The notes under the pieces were generated by a model. That model was not told the origin of the DNA and made no database searches. It worked only from the letters and a program-made list of their open reading frames with translations. Below are positions 59,014 through 64,000 of a DNA stretch of 64,000 nucleotides, piece after piece; positions within the stretch are counted from its first letter, which is position 1, and each line of letters starts with the position of its first letter. The stretch comes from Roseateles hydrophilus (GTDB lineage: Bacteria; Pseudomonadota; Gammaproteobacteria; Burkholderiales; Burkholderiaceae_C), in the NCBI RefSeq assembly GCF_026712245.1, contig NZ_JAPPUY010000002.1:806001-870000 (forward strand), given 5' to 3'. The translations under genes were made by a program, and so were the position numbers.

Positions 59014-59664
59014 ATGACGCCCGCCGCCCTGACCGGCCAGTTGCTCGCCTTCATCGCCCGCCTCATCACCGGCGCGCAGGGGCACTGGAAGGGCTGCCCG
59101 CCAAAAGCCGAGCAGCGCATCTACATCGCCAACCACCAGAGCCACTTCGACCTCGTGTTGATCTGGGCGGCTTTCCCGCACGAACTGCGGGCGCAGACGC
59201 GCGCCATTGCCGCGCGCGACTACTGGACGAAAAGCGCCCTGCGGCGCTGGCTGACGACCGAGGTCTTCAACGCCATCTACGTCAGCCGCACGCGCGCCAA
59301 CCCCGACGAAGATCCGCTGGAGCCGCTGGTCGAAGCGCTGGCCAACGGGGACTCGCTGGTGATCTTTCCGGAGGGCACGCGCTCCAGCAAGGGCAACCCG
59401 CAGCCGTTCAAGAGCGGCATCTATCACCTGGCCCAGCAGTTCCCGCACGTGCAATTGATCCCCACCTGGATAGACAACGTGCAGCGCGTCATGCCCAAGG
59501 GCGAGGTCGTGCCCGTGCCCATCCTGTGCACTGTCACCTTCGGCGCGCCCATCCAGCTGCAGGACGGGGAGAGCAAGGCCGACTTCCTGTGCCGCGCCCG
59601 CGAGGCCGTCATGGAGCAGCGCCCCGACCCCGACTGGGTCGCGCCCGTCGAGGGAGAGGACTGA
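59014..59664 (+). CDS. 1-acyl-sn-glycerol-3-phosphate acyltransferase (PlsC-like)
   Basis: A 216-residue membrane-associated acyltransferase. The catalytic NHQSHFD motif (HX4D, about residue 44) and the phosphate-binding FPEGTRSSKG motif (about 115) are intact. It would convert lysophosphatidate to phosphatidate, the substrate of the cytidylyltransferase encoded next. Its stop overlaps that gene's ATG, so the two are coupled. A specialised acyltransferase for another lysolipid cannot be excluded. Confidence 0.88.
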   Translation: MTPAALTGQLLAFIARLITGAQGHWKGCPPKAEQRIYIANHQSHFDLVLIWAAFPHELRAQTRAIAARDYWTKSALRRWLTTEVFNAIYVSRTRANPDEDPLEPLVEALANGDSLVIFPEGTRSSKGNPQPFKSGIYHLAQQFPHVQLIPTWIDNVQRVMPKGEVVPVPILCTVTFGAPIQLQDGESKADFLCRAREAVMEQRPDPDWVAPVEGED

Positions 59665-60662
59665 TGCGCTGGCTCAAATCGCTCAATGCCAGCGAGCAGG
59701 TGGCGCTGCTGTTCGTCGTGCTGTTCGGCTTTCTGCTGTTGCTGACCGCGGGCCTGTTCCTGAACTCGCTGCGCGAGCGCGCCAACGAGGACGCGCGCCG
59801 TCAGTCCGAGCTGACCTGGGCCCGCGTGCGCCGCGACCTGCGCGCCGCGTGGATAGGCGGCTGCATGTTCTGGGTGGCCTGGATCTCTGGCCCGCTGGGC
59901 GCCACGCTGCTGTTCGCGCTGTTCTCCTTTCTGGCGCTGCGCGAGTTCATCACCCTCGTGCACACGCAGCGCAGCGACCACCGCACGCTCATCGTCGCGT
60001 TCTTCGTGCTCGTACCCGTGCAGTACATGCTGTGCGGCACGCGCTTCTTCGACCTGTTCACGGTCTTCCTGCCGGTCTACGGCTTCCTGGCGCTGCCCAT
60101 CGTCAGCGCGCTGGCCGACGACCCGACCCGCTTCCTGGAGCGCAACGCCAAGATCCAGTGGGGCGTGATGGTGTGCGTGTACGGCCTGTCGCACGCCCCG
60201 GCGCTGCTGCTGCTGGACTTCCCCGGCTACACCGGGCGCGGCGCCTTCCTGCTGTTCTTCCTCGTCATGGTGGTGGCCGCCTCGCAGATCGCGCAGGAGA
60301 TCGCCACGCGCACGCTGCGCCGCCGGCCCGTGGCGCGGCGCATCAGCCGCAGCTTCTCGATGCGGGCCTGGTGGATTGGCACGCTGACCGGCTCGCTGGC
60401 CGGCGCGCTGCTGTACTGGATCACGCCGTTCAAGGCCGGCCAGGCGCTGGTGATGGCCTTCCTGGCCGCCGCCGCAGCGGGCTTTGGCGGCCTCGTGATG
60501 AAGGCGCTGAAGAAGGACGCTGGCGTGCGCTACTGGGGTAACAGCAGCTCCATCACCGGCGCCGTGGGCCTGCTGGACCGCATTGCCGTGCTGTGCTTTG
60601 CCGCGCCGGTGTTCTTCCATTCGGTGCGCTGGTACTTCCAGCTGCCACTGGGCTTGCGGTGA
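59664..60662 (+). CDS. Phosphatidate cytidylyltransferase (CdsA-like)
   Basis: A 332-residue polytopic membrane protein with about eight helices. The C-terminal family signature is recognisable in [26 protein letters not shown], where the KD and DR residues bind metal and CTP. It makes CDP-diacylglycerol from phosphatidate and CTP. It is not the usual compact CdsA but the longer branch with an N-terminal cytoplasmic region ([20 protein letters not shown]). It lies directly after its substrate-producing PlsC-like partner and overlaps ruvC by one base. Confidence 0.85.
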   Translation: MRWLKSLNASEQVALLFVVLFGFLLLLTAGLFLNSLRERANEDARRQSELTWARVRRDLRAAWIGGCMFWVAWISGPLGATLLFALFSFLALREFITLVHTQRSDHRTLIVAFFVLVPVQYMLCGTRFFDLFTVFLPVYGFLALPIVSALADDPTRFLERNAKIQWGVMVCVYGLSHAPALLLLDFPGYTGRGAFLLFFLVMVVAASQIAQEIATRTLRRRPVARRISRSFSMRAWWIGTLTGSLAGALLYWITPFKAGQALVMAFLAAAAAGFGGLVMKALKKDAGVRYWGNSSSITGAVGLLDRIAVLCFAAPVFFHSVRWYFQLPLGLR

Positions 60663-61210
60663 TGCGCATCCTCGGCATCGACCCGGGCCTGCAGACCACC
60701 GGTTTCGGCGTCATCGACGCTGACGGCCCGCGGTTGGCCTACGTGGCCAGCGGCACCATCAAGACCAGCGGCGTCGCCGTGGGCGACCTGCCGGCGCGGC
60801 TCAAGATCCTGTTCGACGGCATCCGCGAAGTGTCAGCCCGCTACCAGCCGCAGTGCGCCGCGGTGGAGATCGTGTTCGTCAACGTGAACCCGCAGTCCAC
60901 GCTGCTGCTGGGCCAGGCCCGCGGCGCGGCGCTGGCGGCGCTGGTGTCGGGCGACCTGCCGGTCAGCGAGTACACGGCCGTGCAGATGAAGAAGGCCATC
61001 GCCGGCCACGGCCAGGCCAAGAAGGAGCAGATCCAGGCCATGGTGCAGCGGCTGCTGAACCTGCCCGGCCAGCCCGGCAAGGACGCCGCCGATGCGCTGG
61101 GCCTGGCCATCATGCACGCCCATGCGCGCATCACCTTCGACGCCATGAGCCGCAGCACCACGCTGCAGCGGCGCCAGCATGCGCAGTTCAAGGGCAGTCG
61201 CACGTACTGA
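60662..61210 (+). CDS. ruvC: Holliday junction endonuclease RuvC
   Basis: A 182-residue resolvase that nicks Holliday junctions in concert with RuvAB. Acidic catalytic residues are in [10 protein letters not shown] (Asp7), AVEIVFVN (about 68) and [15 protein letters not shown] (about 140-145). The ATG overlaps the cdsA-like stop. ruvA and ruvB do not follow; the next genes are on the other strand, so ruvC is separated from its partners here. Confidence 0.96.
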   Translation: MRILGIDPGLQTTGFGVIDADGPRLAYVASGTIKTSGVAVGDLPARLKILFDGIREVSARYQPQCAAVEIVFVNVNPQSTLLLGQARGAALAALVSGDLPVSEYTAVQMKKAIAGHGQAKKEQIQAMVQRLLNLPGQPGKDAADALGLAIMHAHARITFDAMSRSTTLQRRQHAQFKGSRTY

Positions 61211-61213
61211 ATG

Positions 61214-61239
61214 AAAAACGGCCCGCTGCAGCGGGCCGT
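61214..61239. terminator. Terminator between ruvC and the PEP-CTERM gene
   Basis: Nine-base arms ACGGCCCGC/GCGGGCCGT around TGCA. On the minus strand five T residues follow, giving a good terminator for the PEP-CTERM gene ending at 61262. On the plus strand only CTTGATG follows, so termination of ruvC there is weaker. Confidence 0.8.
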
Positions 61240-61261
61240 CTTGATGTGGCGTGTGTGGCGC

Positions 61262-62014
61262 TCAGGCGGCCTTGCGGCGGCGCGCCATCCAGCCCACCAG
61301 GCCCAGGCCGCCCAGCATCAGGGCGTAGGTCTGGGGTTCGGGGACGGGCGTGGCGACGAAGGCGGTCGTGGTGGGGACTTCAGTCGCAAAGCTGCCGTCA
61401 CCGTTGATGGTCCAGTTGGCCTTGTCGGCCACCAGGGCCTTGTAGCCTGCCATCGTGGTTTGACCCGTGCGTGCGCCCGTGTACTGGGCCCAGTCCGAGC
61501 CCGATGAGACGCCGAGTTCGAAGGCGCTTGTGGTCAGGGCGGTGCCGGTCAGCACGCCCGTTGCAGCCGTGTTGAACGAGGTGTTGGTGATCGCAGCCAG
61601 GAAGGTGGACGGACTGGCAGCGGAGCCGATGAAGGCGTACAGGCCGTCGCCGCTTGAGCTGAGATCTATGCCTCCCGAGTTCCCGGGGATCGAAACGGTG
61701 CTCAGTGTGCCCACCGAGGCCGTGCGTCCACTGTTCTGGATGCTCGAGAAACGGATGACCGTGCCCGCCGCGATCGTGCTGGTGCCGCTGTTCCAGCTCT
61801 GATAGCCCTCGCCGGTGTTGAAGGCGCTGCCTTGCCACTCGTTGTCGGAGAAGTAGATGGTGGTGTTCGCCGCGATGTCGACGAAGGTCACGAAGGACCA
61901 GCCTTTCTCGTCGGCATTGAACGATGTGAAGGCGATGTCGCCCGCAGTGAGCGCGGCATGCGCCGGCAGCGCAGCCAGGGCGGCCAGTGCGAGGGCGGTC
62001 AGGGACTTGGTCAT
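61262..62014 (-). CDS. PEP-CTERM sorting domain protein
   Basis: A 250-residue exported protein. The signal peptide ends near AHA (about residue 21), a beta-rich domain follows (LTAGDIAFTSFNADEKGWSF), similar to lamin-tail-like extracellular domains that accompany secreted nucleases, and the tail is VPEP plus a hydrophobic helix and ARRRK. The ATG at 62014 is preferred to a TTG one codon upstream; GGGAG lies nine bases ahead. The last 62 coding bases for the tail are identical to those of the next PEP-CTERM gene. Exosortase-dependent processing is expected. Function unknown. Confidence 0.85.
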   Translation of the reverse strand: MTKSLTALALAALAALPAHAALTAGDIAFTSFNADEKGWSFVTFVDIAANTTIYFSDNEWQGSAFNTGEGYQSWNSGTSTIAAGTVIRFSSIQNSGRTASVGTLSTVSIPGNSGGIDLSSSGDGLYAFIGSAASPSTFLAAITNTSFNTAATGVLTGTALTTSAFELGVSSGSDWAQYTGARTGQTTMAGYKALVADKANWTINGDGSFATEVPTTTAFVATPVPEPQTYALMLGGLGLVGWMARRRKAA

Positions 62015-62054
62015 CAATGAAATCTCCCAGGTTGAAGTGCGTGTCGAAAACGGA

Positions 62055-62561
62055 TCAGGCCTTGCGGCGGCGCGCCATCCAGCCCACCAGGCCCAGGCCG
62101 CCCAGCATCAGGGCGTAGGACTCGGGCTCGGGGACGGCGGAGATCGTGAAGCTGCCGGTGGCGAACTTCGCGTCGGCCGTGGCGTAGTTCAACGTGCCTT
62201 CGAACGCGCCCGTGCCGAAGCCCGTGACCATGTTCAGGGACGCGCCATCGCTGCCGGTCCACAGGTACTGCAGGGCGGTGAACTGGCCGTTGTCGAAGTA
62301 GACCGACGGCGCGGCACCCGTCAGCGTGTAGGTCTGGGTGCCGAAGCTGATGCTGAAGGCGGTCAGCGGCACGTCGCCGGTGTAGCCGGCGGCCGGCAGG
62401 TCCAGCGAGAACTGGCCCGAGAACGTCAGGCCGTTCAGGCTGGCGATGTCGGTGTCCACGATGCTGCCGTTGAGGCGGAAGTCGGCTGCCGAGGCGGCAG
62501 CGCAGGCCAGGCCCAGGATCGCGGCGGCCAGGGGCTTGCGGATGAAGTGGAGTCGGTTCAT
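62055..62561 (-). CDS. PEP-CTERM sorting domain protein
   Basis: A 168-residue exported protein with a signal peptide (cleavage near ASA, about residue 25), a beta-rich middle (SGQFSLDLPAAGYTGDVPL) seen in many small PEP-CTERM proteins, and the tail VPEPESYALML...ARRRKA. It lies 32 bases after the nuclease and 40 bases before the next PEP-CTERM gene on the same strand, so a three-gene unit is likely. Function unknown; surface or exopolysaccharide association is inferred from the sorting tail. Confidence 0.85.
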   Translation of the reverse strand: MNRLHFIRKPLAAAILGLACAAASAADFRLNGSIVDTDIASLNGLTFSGQFSLDLPAAGYTGDVPLTAFSISFGTQTYTLTGAAPSVYFDNGQFTALQYLWTGSDGASLNMVTGFGTGAFEGTLNYATADAKFATGSFTISAVPEPESYALMLGGLGLVGWMARRRKA

Positions 62562-62593
62562 GACGGGTGATGTCCGAAATTGAAAAGGGCGGT

Positions 62594-64000
62594 TCAGAAC
62601 TGGAAGCTGCTGGCGCTCAGCGATGCGCAGCTCACGTTCTTCAGCAGCAGCAGGGGGCGGCGCGGCAGCGGGCCGGTCGTGTCGGCATCCATCGAGATCA
62701 AGGCGTCGCTGACACCGCTGCGCAGGCAGGTGACCTGGCCGGTGGCCTGCGGGTTGGCGGCCGTGATGCCGGCGGCGCTCATCACGGCGCGCAGGTTGAT
62801 GAGGTCGGTGCCAGGCGTGAAGTCCGTGATCGTGGCGCCACCGGCAAAGCTGGCGCTGAACGCGAACTGGTCGCGCCCTGCGCCACCAGTCAGCGTCGGG
62901 CGCAGGGCGCCCACGGTGATCAGGTCATCCCCCGCCGTGCCCGCCACCGTCGTGCTGGCGGCGGTGATGTAGCTGTTGTAGAGGTTCAGGCCCATGACCA
63001 CCGGGTCATGGTCAGACGAGCGGAACGGGGTCGCCGCGTAGGGGTCCGGCGCGCAGGTGGCGCAGGCGGGCTGCTTGAACTCCTGGTTGTAGTCGTGCGC
63101 CACCGACTCGTCGGCGTTGATGTGCCACTCGGTCGCCATGCTGACCTTGGGCGACAGCGACGAGGTCGTGATCGCGTGGTCCAGGCGGCCGGCAGCGCCG
63201 TCGAACGTGTAGGAGTAGCCCAGCGTGTTGAAGCGGCCGATCTGGTCGATGAAGCCGTTGTCGGTCAGGCGGGTGATGGGGTCTTCCATGCCGTAGGCAT
63301 TGAAGTCCCCCACCAGCACCACGTCGTTGCTGCCGCTGCTGGTCTGCAGGGAGGCGACGAAGCTGCGCAGGCGGTCGGCCTGCTTCACGCGCGTGGCGGT
63401 GTAGCAGCTCTGGCCATCGCTCTGGTCCAGGTCCAGGCCGGTGGCGCCGCTGCAGCCCTTGGACTTCAGGTGGTTGACCACCAGCGTGAACTTCTGGCCG
63501 TTGGCCAGCGTGAAACTCTGGGCCACGGTCGGGCGGTTGTTGACCGGGTCCGTGTCGATCACCGAACTGCCAGCCGGGGTGAGCTTGGCGGGCTTGTAGA
63601 TGATCATGTTCTTGATGGCGTCCGAACCCACCACGCCCGCCGCCGCGCCTGCCACGACGGCGTAGGTGCCCGCGCCGACCTTGGCGTTCAGCGCGGCCAC
63701 CAGGTTCGCCGGTGCGATGGCGTTGTTCTGGATTTCCATCAGGCCCACGGCGTCGGCGTCGATGGCGCTGAGCGCGGCGACGATCTTGGCCTGCTGACGG
63801 TTGAACTCCGTGAGGTTGTCGGCGCCACGGCATTCACCGGCGCAAGGCTGGCTGCTGGCGGTGCCACCGTCAGCCGTCTTGCCGTCCTTGAACGTGGTGA
63901 AGTAGTTCAGCACGTTGAAGCTGGCCAGCTTCACGTTGCCGCCCACGGCCGGCGGCGTGGTGGTGCGCGGGTTGGTCAGCGCGTACTGCAGGGCATCGTT
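62594..64000 (-). CDS. ExeM/NucH-type extracellular endonuclease, C-terminal part (partial)
   Basis: The frame is open to the window end, so the N-terminus is missing and 468 residues are visible. An endonuclease/exonuclease/phosphatase domain is clear: KLASFNVLNYFTTF, the catalytic LMEIQNN, VLVGDFNAYG and the final SSDHDPVVMGL. It is followed by an RTX-like segment (AGDDLITVGA, LTGGAGRDQF) and an ITDFTPGTDLINL motif like type I secretion C-terminal target domains. It should degrade extracellular DNA. Unlike many ExeM proteins the end is not a membrane anchor, so release into the medium is more likely. It appears to head a unit with two PEP-CTERM genes. Confidence 0.87.
   Translation of the reverse strand, partial: NDALQYALTNPRTTTPPAVGGNVKLASFNVLNYFTTFKDGKTADGGTASSQPCAGECRGADNLTEFNRQQAKIVAALSAIDADAVGLMEIQNNAIAPANLVAALNAKVGAGTYAVVAGAAAGVVGSDAIKNMIIYKPAKLTPAGSSVIDTDPVNNRPTVAQSFTLANGQKFTLVVNHLKSKGCSGATGLDLDQSDGQSCYTATRVKQADRLRSFVASLQTSSGSNDVVLVGDFNAYGMEDPITRLTDNGFIDQIGRFNTLGYSYTFDGAAGRLDHAITTSSLSPKVSMATEWHINADESVAHDYNQEFKQPACATCAPDPYAATPFRSSDHDPVVMGLNLYNSYITAASTTVAGTAGDDLITVGALRPTLTGGAGRDQFAFSASFAGGATITDFTPGTDLINLRAVMSAAGITAANPQATGQVTCLRSGVSDALISMDADTTGPLPRRPLLLLKNVSCASLSASSFQF

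Overview
This is a high-GC window with the gene content and order of a betaproteobacterium, most likely Burkholderiales of the Rubrivivax/Leptothrix/Roseateles type (inferred from gene content and synteny; no database search was possible). Supporting signs are the MraZ-to-FtsZ division and cell-wall cluster, dusB-fis-purH, System II cytochrome c maturation (ResB/CcsB) beside a cytochrome c4, a fused indolepyruvate ferredoxin oxidoreductase with an Lrp-type regulator, and several PEP-CTERM proteins.

Layout. 1-5921 (+): a predicted peptide-ligation/turnover cluster made of a DUF2126 protein (its 5' part lies outside the window), an alpha/beta hydrolase, a fused circularly permuted ATP-grasp/alpha-E protein and a transglutaminase-like protein. 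5974-11295 (-): a secreted S8 protease with a GlyGly-CTERM tail and a CHASE-PAS-GGDEF diguanylate cyclase. 11438-17156: a DinB-family protein, the indolepyruvate oxidoreductase (-) with its divergent Lrp/AsnC regulator, and a GAF-GGDEF protein. 17181-21361 (-): cytochrome c4, ResB and CcsB. 21432-25998: EngB, a DUF1631 protein, a PEP-CTERM protein and a MipA/OmpV outer-membrane protein. 26081-28260 (-): groS-groL behind a sigma-70 promoter and a CIRCE operator.

28454-45890 (+): the complete dcw cluster mraZ-rsmH-ftsL-ftsI-murE-murF-mraY-murD-ftsW-murG-murC-ddl-ftsQ-ftsA-ftsZ. Most junctions from mraZ to ddl overlap by one to eleven bases, and the cluster ends at a clear terminator. MraZ-type direct repeats run from the mraZ -10 region to its start codon. 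A seven-TM histidine kinase without a response regulator lies between ftsZ and lpxC. After lpxC come a small membrane protein, an M32 carboxypeptidase and a YqaA-type membrane protein (-), then dusB-fis-purH (+).

54730-58938 (+): a tightly coupled cassette (aldehyde dehydrogenase, Tat-signal small subunit, GMC oxidoreductase, TonB-C-like periplasmic protein), then plsC-cdsA-ruvC. 61262-64000 (-): two PEP-CTERM proteins downstream of a large secreted nuclease with an RTX-like C-terminus, cut by the window end.

The least explained items are the ATP-grasp/transglutaminase cluster, the ALDH/Tat/GMC cassette, and a dispersed repeat that supplies short open frames joining neighbouring genes (upstream of lpxC and between resB and ccsB). 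Nothing resembling a phage, IS element, CRISPR array, rRNA or tRNA was seen.
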